Origin: Gammaproteobacteria bacterium
GTDB taxonomy: Bacteria; Pseudomonadota; Gammaproteobacteria; Pseudomonadales; Pseudohongiellaceae
Direction of reading: 5' to 3'
Assembly (NCBI GenBank): GCA_009844085.1
Contig: VYCF01000007.1
Span: forward strand, 65,746 to 103,695
DNA: 37,950 bases
This document shows positions 26,062 through 34,423 of the stretch, one piece after another. A program made the translations under genes and the position numbers. The first letter of the stretch is position 1, and every line of letters starts with the position of its first letter. The notes under the pieces are model-generated. The model did no database searches, had not been told where the DNA came from, and saw only the letters and a list, made by a program, of their open reading frames with translations.

Positions 26062-28545
26062 ATGACATTCCGTTTCCTGTTCGCCGCCCTGACCCTGGCC
26101 GTCAGCGTTCCGGCCATAGCCCAGGTTCCCATCATTCAGCCCGGCCTGCCGGGACAGCCGAGCCGGCAGATCAGCGCCGAAGAGGCGTCCGATCTCGCCG
26201 GACTGCAATTTTCCGAAGCCGACGTGCGATTCATGCAAGGCATGATCTCGCATCACCGCCAGGCCATGGAGATGAGCGTCCTGGTGGATGACCGCAGTAA
26301 CCGCGAGGCCGTGGAAGCCCTCGCCGAGCGCATTTCTCTTTCCCAGGAAGACGAAATTTCCATGATGGCCGGCTGGCTCGAAGACCGCGGTTTCGAAGCG
26401 CCCGCCGCCGACGCCCATCACGATCCCGACTACATGCTCATGCCGGGAATGCTTTCACCGGAAGAAATGGAACAACTCGAAGCGGCCGAAGGCTTCGAAT
26501 TCGATTCGCTGTTCCTGAATTTCATGATCGACCACCATGAAGGCGCGCTGGTGATGGTCGAAAACCTGCTCGATCAGCCGGGCTCGGCCCAGGATTCGGA
26601 ACTGTATCGATTCACCACCGATGTCACCTCCGACCAGACCAGCGAGATCGAGCGCATGATCACCATGCTGTCCGGATTCTCGCCCGACCCGCGTGTGGCG
26701 CTGACTCCGGGCTTCCGCGACGCCGGCGAAGCCGCGCTAAACATGCGCCTGGTAGCGTCGCTGCCCAAGCCGGACGGCTTCTTCGACCCGGCCAACCCCA
26801 GCGGGCTGCCCAATCGCGACGACCGCGACCAGGAGGAAACCCTGGCTCCCGACCCCGATGCGCCGGATGAGCCCGTAGCCGAGCCGGTCAGCGATCCGGC
26901 GGCTGCCCAGAACGTGCAGGAAACGCCGGTTGCCGAAGACGAGGAAGACGACGAGGACTCCGAGCCGCGACCCTCGCTGCTCAATTTCGGCAACACCGAT
27001 CTCGTATTCACCGGCAATGTGCTCGTCGCCGGCAATTATCACGGCTATAACGCCTACGACATCAGTAATCCGATCATGCCGCAACTACTTAGTTCGGTCG
27101 TCTGTCCGGGCGGGCAGGGCGACGTTTCCATCGTCGGCGATCTGCTGATCATGTCGGTGGAGCAGACCCGCGGCCGGCTCGACTGCGGCCTGCAAGGAGT
27201 TGCCGAACCGGAAAGCGATGAGCGTTTCCGCGGCATCCGCATCTTCGACGTGAGCGATTTCCGCATGCCGATGCAGGTGGGCGCCGTCCAGACCTGCCGC
27301 GGCTCGCATACGCATACCGTGGTTACCGATCCCGATGACGCAGGCAATATCTATGTCTACGGTTCCGGCACGAGTTTCGTTCGCGACGAGGAAGAACTTG
27401 CCGGCTGTTCGGACGAATCGCCGTTCGAAAATCCCGAATCCTCGCTCTATAGCATCGACGTGATCCGGATTCCGGTAGACGCGCCGGGCGAAGCAGCCAT
27501 CGTAAATCGCCCGTTCATCTTTTCCGACCCCGAAACCGGGGTGGCGGCGGGACTCTGGGAAGGCGGCGATCACGGCCCCGACACCCAGGAAACGCGCATG
27601 ACGAACCAGTGCCACGATATCACCGCCTTTCCTGAAATCGGTCTGGCGGCAGGCGCCTGCTCGGGTAACGGCATCCTGCTCGACATTTCCGACGCGGAGA
27701 ATCCCGAACGGGTCGACGAAGTCATCGATCCCGGATTCGCTTACTGGCATTCCGCGACATTCAACAACGATGGCACCAAGGTCATCTTCACCGACGAATG
27801 GGGCGGCGGCGGCCGGCCCCGCTGCCGAGCTTCGGACCCGCTGAACTGGGGCGCCGATGCGATTTACGACATCGTCGACGGCCAGATGGAATACCGCAGC
27901 CATTACAAGATGTCGGCGCCACAGACCGAAACCGAGAACTGCGTAGCCCATAACGGCTCGCTCGTGCCCGTGCCCGGCCGCGACATTTTCGTCCAGGCCT
28001 GGTACCAGGGCGGCGTTTCCGTAGTCGATTTCACCGATTCCGCGAATCCGGTGGAGATCGCCTTTTTCGACCGCGGCCCCATCGATGAGGAAGAACTGAT
28101 CTCCGGAGGCTACTGGTCTACGTACTTCTACAACGGCTACATCTACGGAACCGAGATTGCCCGCGGCCTTGACGTGCTGCAATTGCAGCCGAGCGATTTC
28201 CTGACCGAGAACGAAATCGCCGCAGCCTCGCTGCCCCATGGCGCCGTGACCTTCAACGCCCAGCAGCAGACGATGTTCCGCTGGCCGGCTGAACCCGTGG
28301 TCGCCCGCGCCTATCTCGACCAGTTGGCGCGCAGCGAATCGCTGTCTGCGGCACAGCGGCAGGATCTGAGCGAAGCGCTCGATGAGGCCCAGGACGCTCT
28401 CGACAGCGGCGCGGACAACAATGCCGTGGCCGGCCGGTTGGAAGACCTGGCGGAGGAATACGAGTCAGCCTCGGCTTCCGGCGTCGATGCCAGCCGTCTG
28501 GCGGCGCTGGCCGACACGCTGACCGGAATAGCCGACCGCTTGTAG
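26062..28545 (+). CDS. Exported DUF305-LVIVD fusion protein
   Basis: An 827-residue protein joining two domains usually separate. ATG 26062 has GGAG eight bases upstream and gives a clean signal peptide (cleavage after AIA, residue 20). Residues ~48-205 are DUF305, a ferritin-like helical bundle rich in Met and His: FMQGMISHHRQAMEMS (H64, H65) and FMIDHHEGALVM (H158, H159). A very acidic, Pro-rich linker (~255-305) follows. Residues ~308-735 are LVIVD-type beta-propeller repeats (VLVAGNYHGYNAYDISNP, IRIFDVSDFRMP, GVSVVDFTDSANPVE). A final helical region (~750-827) may be a four-helix or coiled element. DUF305 proteins such as CopM bind copper; a periplasmic metal-binding or metal-sensing role is inferred. 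Confidence 0.88.
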   Translation: MTFRFLFAALTLAVSVPAIAQVPIIQPGLPGQPSRQISAEEASDLAGLQFSEADVRFMQGMISHHRQAMEMSVLVDDRSNREAVEALAERISLSQEDEISMMAGWLEDRGFEAPAADAHHDPDYMLMPGMLSPEEMEQLEAAEGFEFDSLFLNFMIDHHEGALVMVENLLDQPGSAQDSELYRFTTDVTSDQTSEIERMITMLSGFSPDPRVALTPGFRDAGEAALNMRLVASLPKPDGFFDPANPSGLPNRDDRDQEETLAPDPDAPDEPVAEPVSDPAAAQNVQETPVAEDEEDDEDSEPRPSLLNFGNTDLVFTGNVLVAGNYHGYNAYDISNPIMPQLLSSVVCPGGQGDVSIVGDLLIMSVEQTRGRLDCGLQGVAEPESDERFRGIRIFDVSDFRMPMQVGAVQTCRGSHTHTVVTDPDDAGNIYVYGSGTSFVRDEEELAGCSDESPFENPESSLYSIDVIRIPVDAPGEAAIVNRPFIFSDPETGVAAGLWEGGDHGPDTQETRMTNQCHDITAFPEIGLAAGACSGNGILLDISDAENPERVDEVIDPGFAYWHSATFNNDGTKVIFTDEWGGGGRPRCRASDPLNWGADAIYDIVDGQMEYRSHYKMSAPQTETENCVAHNGSLVPVPGRDIFVQAWYQGGVSVVDFTDSANPVEIAFFDRGPIDEEELISGGYWSTYFYNGYIYGTEIARGLDVLQLQPSDFLTENEIAAASLPHGAVTFNAQQQTMFRWPAEPVVARAYLDQLARSESLSAAQRQDLSEALDEAQDALDSGADNNAVAGRLEDLAEEYESASASGVDASRLAALADTLTGIADRL

Positions 28546-28603
28546 CGTTGTTTTCCAGTCACAACTACCCAGATAGGGCTCTCCACTAGCGAGGAAGTTG
28601 AAT

Positions 28604-29599
28604 ATGCGGATTTTCGCCAGGATTTCAGTGATCGCGCTGGCGCTGTCGAGTGTCGCCACGATGGCCCAGGATACCTATGAACCACCGCGCACGTCGTCCG
28701 GTCATCCGGATTTCCACGGCTACTGGACCAACGCTTCGCTGACCACCTTGCAGCGCGCCGCCAATTACGAGGAATTCGGCCTGGTGATCCCGGACGAACA
28801 ACTCGCCGCCGTGACGGCGAACAATCACCAGAACGTGCGCCAGGCCACCGACGACAACCAGGTGCAAGGGCAATTGCCCGACGGCAGCGATCTGGCCAGG
28901 GGTCGCGGCTACAACGCCTTCTGGGTCGATCCGGGCTCCCGATTCGGCGTGATCGACGGTCAGGCCCGCACTTCCTGGATCACGTATCCGGAGAACGGCC
29001 GCATTCCCTTTTCCGAGCAGGGCAACCAGTTGCGCCGCGACTTTCGGGCGCAATTCTCCGGCAATCACGGGCCCGAAGGCCGCTCCCTCGGCGAGCGATG
29101 CATCATCGGCTTCGGCGGCACCGGCGGGCCGCTGATGAACAACGTGCTTTACAACAACCTCTACCAGATCGTGCAGACCGACGACTATCTGACGATCCTC
29201 GTCGAGATGGTCCATGACGTTCGCATCATCCCCATCGGCGGCGAACACCGCCGGCCCGAGGCCCACGCGCCATGGTTCGGAGATTCGGTAGCGAACTGGG
29301 ACGGCGACACGCTGGTTGTGGAAACGATCAACCTGCATCCGCTGCAGGCGCCGCAAAACGCGGCGCCGATTACGGAGCAGGGCAGAATTGTCGAGCGCCT
29401 GACGCGCATCGCCGACGACCAGATCCTGTTTGAGTTCAGCGTCACCGATCCGGTGTATTACATGCAGGAATGGGGCGGCGAAATCGTATTCAACGCCACC
29501 GACACCATGCCCTACGAGTACGCCTGCCACGAAGGCAATTACGGACTCGAAGGCATCCTCGCCGGCGCCCGCCGCCTGGAACTGCTCGGAGAAGACTAG
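28604..29599 (+). CDS. Exported protein of an unnamed family (GDSVxxWDGDTLVVET motif)
   Basis: 331 residues from ATG 28604, with GAGGAAG six bases upstream and a signal peptide ending SVATMAQ (~23). I do not recognise a named domain. Visible features: GHPDFHGYWTN near the mature N-terminus, a C-rich-poor body with a single GERCIIGFGGTGGP, then FGDSVANWDGDTLVVET (~residue 226-242), and EYACHEGNYGLEGILAGAR near the C-terminus. The GDSV..WxGDTLVVET and ECHEGNY signatures recur in many secreted proteins of Acidobacteria and marine gammaproteobacteria without known function. It follows the DUF305-LVIVD gene by 58 bases and may be co-transcribed; next gene is convergent. Confidence 0.82.
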   Translation: MRIFARISVIALALSSVATMAQDTYEPPRTSSGHPDFHGYWTNASLTTLQRAANYEEFGLVIPDEQLAAVTANNHQNVRQATDDNQVQGQLPDGSDLARGRGYNAFWVDPGSRFGVIDGQARTSWITYPENGRIPFSEQGNQLRRDFRAQFSGNHGPEGRSLGERCIIGFGGTGGPLMNNVLYNNLYQIVQTDDYLTILVEMVHDVRIIPIGGEHRRPEAHAPWFGDSVANWDGDTLVVETINLHPLQAPQNAAPITEQGRIVERLTRIADDQILFEFSVTDPVYYMQEWGGEIVFNATDTMPYEYACHEGNYGLEGILAGARRLELLGED

Positions 29600-29614
29600 G
29601 GCAAAGCGCCGGTG

Positions 29615-30382
29615 TCAGTGGGTCAGTGAGTAGATCAGGTAGTTGATGCCCAGTTGGTAGGCGGCGTTGGCGTAGCGCGTGGGGTACCACTGGTCGTAGG
29701 TGTGCTCCCAGCCGTCCCCCATGTCCGAATTCCAGTTGATCAGCACCATGACCCGGCCGTGATCGTCGAGAATCGCGTGATTGCTCGCCACGTCGATGCC
29801 CGCCTGGCCGAACCCCTGGCGTCCGCCGCGGCCCGGAATCATCTGCGGGCCGTCAATGTCGAAAAAGGTGCGGAAAATCTCGTGGTTGGGCGGTAGTTCG
29901 ACGAGTTCCCGATCCGGGAAGAGTAGCGAGAAATCCCGATAGAACGCGTCCCACTGGCGTTCGCCCCAGAAGTCGTCGATCAGCAGGAAGCCGCCGCGCA
30001 GCAGATATTCGCGCAGGTTTTCGACTTCCCGCGGCGAAAGCGAAAGGCCGCCGTTGCGGCCCATTTCCAGCGCGTACAGAAAGGGGTAATCGAAGATTTC
30101 CTCGTCGTCGAAGCGCAGGACGATCGGCTCGCTCATGACGCGCACATTGGTCAGACGGGCCACGCCGCGCAGGAAGTTCTCGTCCGAAGCGGGGAAGTCG
30201 GTCAGCCACGGCCCGCCGTACCAGCCTCCGTCGTAATAGCTGTCGTATTGCACGCGGACGAAGGCGAATTCGCCTGCGATGTCGTACAGGTCGGAATTGT
30301 CGATCCCGAACCTTGCCTGGCCGGCGGCGTTGCCCGCGAACATGGCCAGCGAGACAATTGTGAGGGCGAGAAATCGATTCAT
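29615..30382 (-). CDS. DUF4159 domain exported protein
   Basis: 255 residues from ATG 30382; the frame continues upstream but the ATG gives a clear signal peptide (MNRFLALTIVSLAMFAGNAAGQ) and CAGGA precedes it. The remainder matches DUF4159: FAFVRVQYDSYYDG, NFLRGVARLTNV, LRGGFLLIDDFWG (~144-156), PDRELVELPPNHEIFRTFF, and HGRVMVLINWNSDMGDGWE. DUF4159 has a Rossmann-like fold related to glutamine amidotransferase-like domains found near MoxR/von Willebrand modules. No such partners are visible here. It points away from the tandem TPR/TonB-C genes across a 74-base gap that must hold both promoters. Confidence 0.88.
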   Translation of the reverse strand: MNRFLALTIVSLAMFAGNAAGQARFGIDNSDLYDIAGEFAFVRVQYDSYYDGGWYGGPWLTDFPASDENFLRGVARLTNVRVMSEPIVLRFDDEEIFDYPFLYALEMGRNGGLSLSPREVENLREYLLRGGFLLIDDFWGERQWDAFYRDFSLLFPDRELVELPPNHEIFRTFFDIDGPQMIPGRGGRQGFGQAGIDVASNHAILDDHGRVMVLINWNSDMGDGWEHTYDQWYPTRYANAAYQLGINYLIYSLTH

Positions 30383-30456
30383 GGACGATCCTGAAACGCC
30401 ATCCTGACCAGACAGTTTGTATCGACAGAATCGAGAGATCAAGTTATTGTGAACGC

Positions 30457-31881
30457 ATGAAGTACGCTGATCTGATACTGGCGTCGGCAAAACGGATTTG
30501 GCTTTCGATTTGCACGGCGGGGTTGGCGATTTCCGCTACTGCCCTCAACGCGGCCGAGGACAGCGACTGGGTCGGACAGATGCAGGCCCAGGAAAAAGCC
30601 CTGGCGGAACTGGAATCCCTGAACGGCCCCTTCGACCCTTCCCTGGTCGAACCCCTGCAGGCCATGATCCGGCTGCTCGAAGAGCAATCCGAACATGAAC
30701 GCATCGCGGAATTGCAGGAGCGCCAGCTCGCCCTGATGCGCACCAATCTCGGCCTGGAAAATCCGCAATTGATCCCCTTGCTGGAAGACATGGTTCTGAC
30801 CCGGATCGCCATCGGCGAGTTCGACGGAGTCACGGACAACCTGCAAATGATTCGCAATGTGAGCGCCAACATCGAAGATCCCGAAGTCCTGCTGCGGGCG
30901 ATCGACGTGCTGGCTCACTGGTACCTGACCGGTGGCGCCGGCGACGGCAGCCGCCGGCGGGCGACGAATTTCTTCGAAGCCCGGGAACTGATCGAGGATC
31001 TTGAAGACGCGGCCGTGGAACTCTATGGCGAAGACAGCCCGGAGCTGGTTCCCTGGCTCTATTCGAGCGCCATGAATGCATATCAACTCGTCGGCTTGCT
31101 CAATTCCGGGGAGGGTTCGAGCGGACCGACGATTCGTGAACTCGTGAGACACGACGGCGGCACGAGATTGCGTACGTCCGCGCGCGGATTTTCCCTGAAT
31201 CCGTTGTGGTCGCGTACGGTTACGCCGGTTATCGAAGAGGGCGAACTGGTAGGCGAACTCTACCTGCGCCAGGGCATCGGCAAGATCGACGACATGGCCG
31301 ACATCTTCGAGGCGGAAGGTAATCTCGAAGCCCAGGCCATGGCCGTGATTTACCGGTCCGACTTCCAGTTGCTGATGAATCGGGGCACGGCCTTCAGCCG
31401 TTATCGCGAAGCGCAGGAGTTGTTGCTGGAAGCGGGCATTCCCGCCGAGCGCATCGATTTGTTTTTCAGCCGCCCGCAACTCGTGCCGGTCAGCCGCTTC
31501 TACCCCACGCTGGAAGAAGCCATTGCGCATCAGGAAGCCGAACTGGCGTCCTGGCGGCCCGACCAGGAAGACGCGATCTACGTCGCGCCGTTCACCGCCT
31601 GGGACGAGTCGTCGCCCAACGTAAGCGAGCCGGTTTCTGACAACGCCTTCTGGGAATTCGAAAACAACTACCACCAGGTGGATCTCGAATTCCGCATCAA
31701 CAGCCGCGGCGGCGTTTCCTCGGTCGATATCATCGCCGCCGACCCGGATGACCGAAGATCACGCCGACTTGCGCGCAATGCCGCACGCGAACTGCGCTTC
31801 CGCCCCGCTATCGTGGAAGGCCGCGGCCAGCGCCTGCGCGACGTGCAGATGCGAGTCCTGCTGCCACGCAGAGAGGATTGA
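30457..31881 (+). CDS. TPR-like exported protein with TonB-like C-terminal domain, paralogue A
   Basis: 474 residues with a signal peptide (to about residue 33, ALNAAE). Residues ~35-220 and ~265-340 are helical, TPR-like in pattern (EPLQAMIRLLEEQSEHERIA, NPQLIPLLEDMV). A conserved middle block RPQLVPVSRFYPTLEEAIA (~343-361) precedes a C-terminal ~80-residue domain (~395-470) like the TonB C-terminus: VDLEFRINSRGGVSSVDI, then RNAARELRFRPAIVEGRG. There is no N-terminal TonB anchor with Pro-rich linker, so this is not a conventional energy transducer; the domain may serve envelope interaction. A second, shorter homologue follows 70 bases downstream. Confidence 0.82.
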   Translation: MKYADLILASAKRIWLSICTAGLAISATALNAAEDSDWVGQMQAQEKALAELESLNGPFDPSLVEPLQAMIRLLEEQSEHERIAELQERQLALMRTNLGLENPQLIPLLEDMVLTRIAIGEFDGVTDNLQMIRNVSANIEDPEVLLRAIDVLAHWYLTGGAGDGSRRRATNFFEARELIEDLEDAAVELYGEDSPELVPWLYSSAMNAYQLVGLLNSGEGSSGPTIRELVRHDGGTRLRTSARGFSLNPLWSRTVTPVIEEGELVGELYLRQGIGKIDDMADIFEAEGNLEAQAMAVIYRSDFQLLMNRGTAFSRYREAQELLLEAGIPAERIDLFFSRPQLVPVSRFYPTLEEAIAHQEAELASWRPDQEDAIYVAPFTAWDESSPNVSEPVSDNAFWEFENNYHQVDLEFRINSRGGVSSVDIIAADPDDRRSRRLARNAARELRFRPAIVEGRGQRLRDVQMRVLLPRRED

Positions 31882-31951
31882 ACGAGCACATTATCCCGCA
31901 CGGCGGGACTGAGATCGTTGAGGTGGAATAATCAGGAGAGGGTGGATTCCG

Positions 31952-33088
31952 ATGCAGATATCGAATGTGGCTGAAAAAGCCATGTCAATTGTCAAAACAC
32001 TCCGGGCGGCAATCGCCCCTTTTGTAGTGTTTGGCGCGTGTTCCGTGGGATGGGCGGCTATCGGTCTTGCAGCCGATTCGGACACGGAGCCGATGTCGGA
32101 ATCGTCCCGGCAAGAAAAGGCGTCACAGATTTTCGCGTTTCTCGCGGGAGCGACGCAGGACAGTTCTCCCCGGCGAATTCAGAACTATTTGAAATCCAGC
32201 GAGCTTGTCGATGCACTCGAGTTCTCTGCGGCGGACTTGTACGGCGAGGATGACCCGAACATGATTCCCTGGTTATATCTCGCCGCCATGGACAGCTACA
32301 GACTGGCCGGCATTCTGGCATCCGATGACAATCGAGTCAGTTACCACGCAGTGCGGCAAATGGCCAATCAGAGCGGAGGAAAAAAGCTTAACGCCTTCAG
32401 CTTGGGGGGTAACGTGTCCTGGGCAGACCCAGGTACCGCGTCGAGCTTACGCCAGCTTCACAAATCTTTCCTGGTGAAAGCAATGAGCAAGTTTTCCGAA
32501 ATGGCCGAGATTTTCGAGAGCGCGGGCAATCCGGAAGCGCAGGCCATGGCGTGGATTTACAGGGCTGACATGCAGTTGCTGCGGAACTGGGGCACACCAT
32601 TCGCCAACTATCGCGAAGCGCAGGAGCTATTGCGCCAGGCCGGTATTGCGGAAGATCGAATCGAATTGTTTTTCGGCCGTCCGCAATTGATTCCCGTAAA
32701 TCGGTTCTATACAACCCTGGAAGCAGCCATCGAGAATCAGGAAGCGGAACTTGCCTTGAGAATGCAGACTAACGATCCGGCCCGGCAGGCGCCTTATTTT
32801 GCCTGGGATACATCCGTGCCGGCGGTAAGGTCGCCGTTGCCGATCGATTCCCTGGCTGCCGCCAGGGAAAGCTATGAATATGTAGACCTTCGCTTTCGCA
32901 TCACCGCCGAGGGAGACGTGCGCGCGGTAAACGTTTACGCATCGGGGGATTCCGGTGCGGAACGGAACGCGAGAATCGCCCGTGAAGCAGCCTACAAGTT
33001 GGACTTCCGGCCTGCACTGGTAGACGGCCGCGGGCAACCGCAAAGCGGCTTGCACATGCGGTTTCACTTGCCCAGCGGCGTCAAGTGA
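31952..33088 (+). CDS. TPR-like exported protein with TonB-like C-terminal domain, paralogue B
   Basis: 378 residues, homologous to the preceding gene over its middle and C-terminal parts: PWLYLAAMDSYRLAGIL, NYREAQELL, RPQLIPVNRFYTTLE and the C-terminal YVDLRFRITAEGDVRAV with DFRPALVDGRGQ. It lacks roughly the first 130 residues of paralogue A's helical region. The ATG at 31952 has a GGAGAGGGTGG upstream; ATG 31982 would make a shorter signal. The N-terminal hydrophobic stretch ends near GLAADS. Base composition is a little lower in GC than paralogue A, suggesting different history or relaxed selection. Function unknown; tandem duplication with divergence is clear. Confidence 0.82.
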   Translation: MQISNVAEKAMSIVKTLRAAIAPFVVFGACSVGWAAIGLAADSDTEPMSESSRQEKASQIFAFLAGATQDSSPRRIQNYLKSSELVDALEFSAADLYGEDDPNMIPWLYLAAMDSYRLAGILASDDNRVSYHAVRQMANQSGGKKLNAFSLGGNVSWADPGTASSLRQLHKSFLVKAMSKFSEMAEIFESAGNPEAQAMAWIYRADMQLLRNWGTPFANYREAQELLRQAGIAEDRIELFFGRPQLIPVNRFYTTLEAAIENQEAELALRMQTNDPARQAPYFAWDTSVPAVRSPLPIDSLAAARESYEYVDLRFRITAEGDVRAVNVYASGDSGAERNARIAREAAYKLDFRPALVDGRGQPQSGLHMRFHLPSGVK

Positions 33089-33246
33089 GTCGTTTTGTAA
33101 CAATTCATTACTGGATTCTCGGGCAAACGCCCCTATAGTTGTTGATTCCGCGCCGATAGAACTGAAATCGGGGTTTCATTCGTATACCTCAGGTAGCGAA
33201 TGTCGGAATTTCATGGATCAAACAGGCAAGGTCAGGTGCTGAGGAT

Positions 33247-34413
33247 ATGTTGCGAGTATTGCTTCCGGTAGGGATATTGGCGGGCTGCGTCCTGATTGCC
33301 GCCTGGCTGGTGCTCAATCCGACCGAACTCGACGAAGCTTCCCCCGAGATCGTTCCGGTCGCCGTGCGCGTCATGGAAGTCCGCTCCGAACCGACGAAAT
33401 TGTTTGTGGAATCCCAGGGCAAGGTGCAGGCGGCGCGAACGGTGAATCTGTCGACTCCGGTTGCGGGCACGGTGGCCTGGATTTCGCCGAAACTCGAAGC
33501 GGGCGGATACGTCGCCGTAGACGAGCCCTTGCTGCGGCTCGACAGCAGCGACTACGAAATCGCGCTCGCCCGCAGCGAAGCCGCGCTGGAACAGGCGATT
33601 GCCGAAGAATTGCACGCCCGTTCGGAATACGAGCGCCTGCGCGAACTCGGCGAGCGCCGCCTCGCGAGCGAGTCCCAGATCCAGAATGCCGAACGCCTGG
33701 CCAATGTTACGGCCGCGCGCATCAACGAGATCGAAACCCAGCTCCGGCAGGCCCGGATCGACCTTGAGCGGACCGAGGTGCGGGCGCCGTTCGACGCCAT
33801 CGTGCAGTCACGGCAGGTGGAACTCGGCCAATACGCCAACCGGGCGCAGAACATTGCCGTCATGTATGGCGCCGAGGAAGTCGAAGTGCGGCTGCCGCTG
33901 GCGATCCGCCAGTTGGGCTATCTCGACGTGCCGCTCGATTTCCGCGGCGAACTCGACCGCCGGGTCGCTCCGGTCGTGCGCCTGGAAGGACTCTATGGCG
34001 GGCAAAGACACATCTGGTTCGGTCGCATGGTGCGCACCGAAGCCACCATCGACCCGGACAGCAACACGGTTCAGTCCATCGTTCGCGTTACGCAGCCGCA
34101 AGAAGTCGATAATGAGCAAGGCGAAAAGAACGCAATTCCCCTGCCCATCGGCCTGTTCGTGGAAGCTTCCATCAGCGGCCGCGAGATCGACGACATCATC
34201 GCCCTGCCGCGGTCGGTAATCCGCAACAACAACCAGGTGCTCGTCGTCGATGCCGAAAACAAGATGTATTACCGCGAAGTGGAGATCTTCCGCTTCGAGG
34301 AAGAACGGGTGCTGATCAGCGGCGGCCTGGCGCCGGGCGAAATCGTCTGCATCTCGCCAATCCAGGCAGTGGTCAACGGCATGGCCGTGCAGCCCGTCCG
34401 GGAAATAATCTGA
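33247..34413 (+). CDS. RND efflux periplasmic adaptor subunit
   Basis: Membrane-fusion protein linking the RND pump to an outer-membrane channel. 388 residues; one N-terminal membrane anchor (~4-24) without a lipobox. Domains in order: barrel-sandwich first half (KVQAARTVNLSTPVAGTVA), a helical hairpin (~98-175, EQAIAEELHARSEYERLREL and onwards), second lipoyl half with DLERTEVRAPFDAIV, beta-barrel and membrane-proximal domain (ending VVNGMAVQPVREI). Ten bases separate it from the pump gene. The preceding 158 bases hold a GGGCAAACGCCC hairpin (33121-33132) and TATAGT (33134-33139), a possible -10 with only a weak -35. No TolC-type gene is in the window. Confidence 0.93.
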   Translation: MLRVLLPVGILAGCVLIAAWLVLNPTELDEASPEIVPVAVRVMEVRSEPTKLFVESQGKVQAARTVNLSTPVAGTVAWISPKLEAGGYVAVDEPLLRLDSSDYEIALARSEAALEQAIAEELHARSEYERLRELGERRLASESQIQNAERLANVTAARINEIETQLRQARIDLERTEVRAPFDAIVQSRQVELGQYANRAQNIAVMYGAEEVEVRLPLAIRQLGYLDVPLDFRGELDRRVAPVVRLEGLYGGQRHIWFGRMVRTEATIDPDSNTVQSIVRVTQPQEVDNEQGEKNAIPLPIGLFVEASISGREIDDIIALPRSVIRNNNQVLVVDAENKMYYREVEIFRFEEERVLISGGLAPGEIVCISPIQAVVNGMAVQPVREII

Positions 34414-34423
34414 GACCGCGCCG

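Noticed and set aside
28546..28603. Weak hairpin GTTGT...ACAAC after the DUF305-LVIVD gene
   Set aside because: Five-base stem, long loop and no T-run; not sufficient for a terminator.
31638..31651. TGACAACG within paralogue A coding sequence
   Set aside because: Half-site inside a gene with no promoter; expected by chance in this composition.
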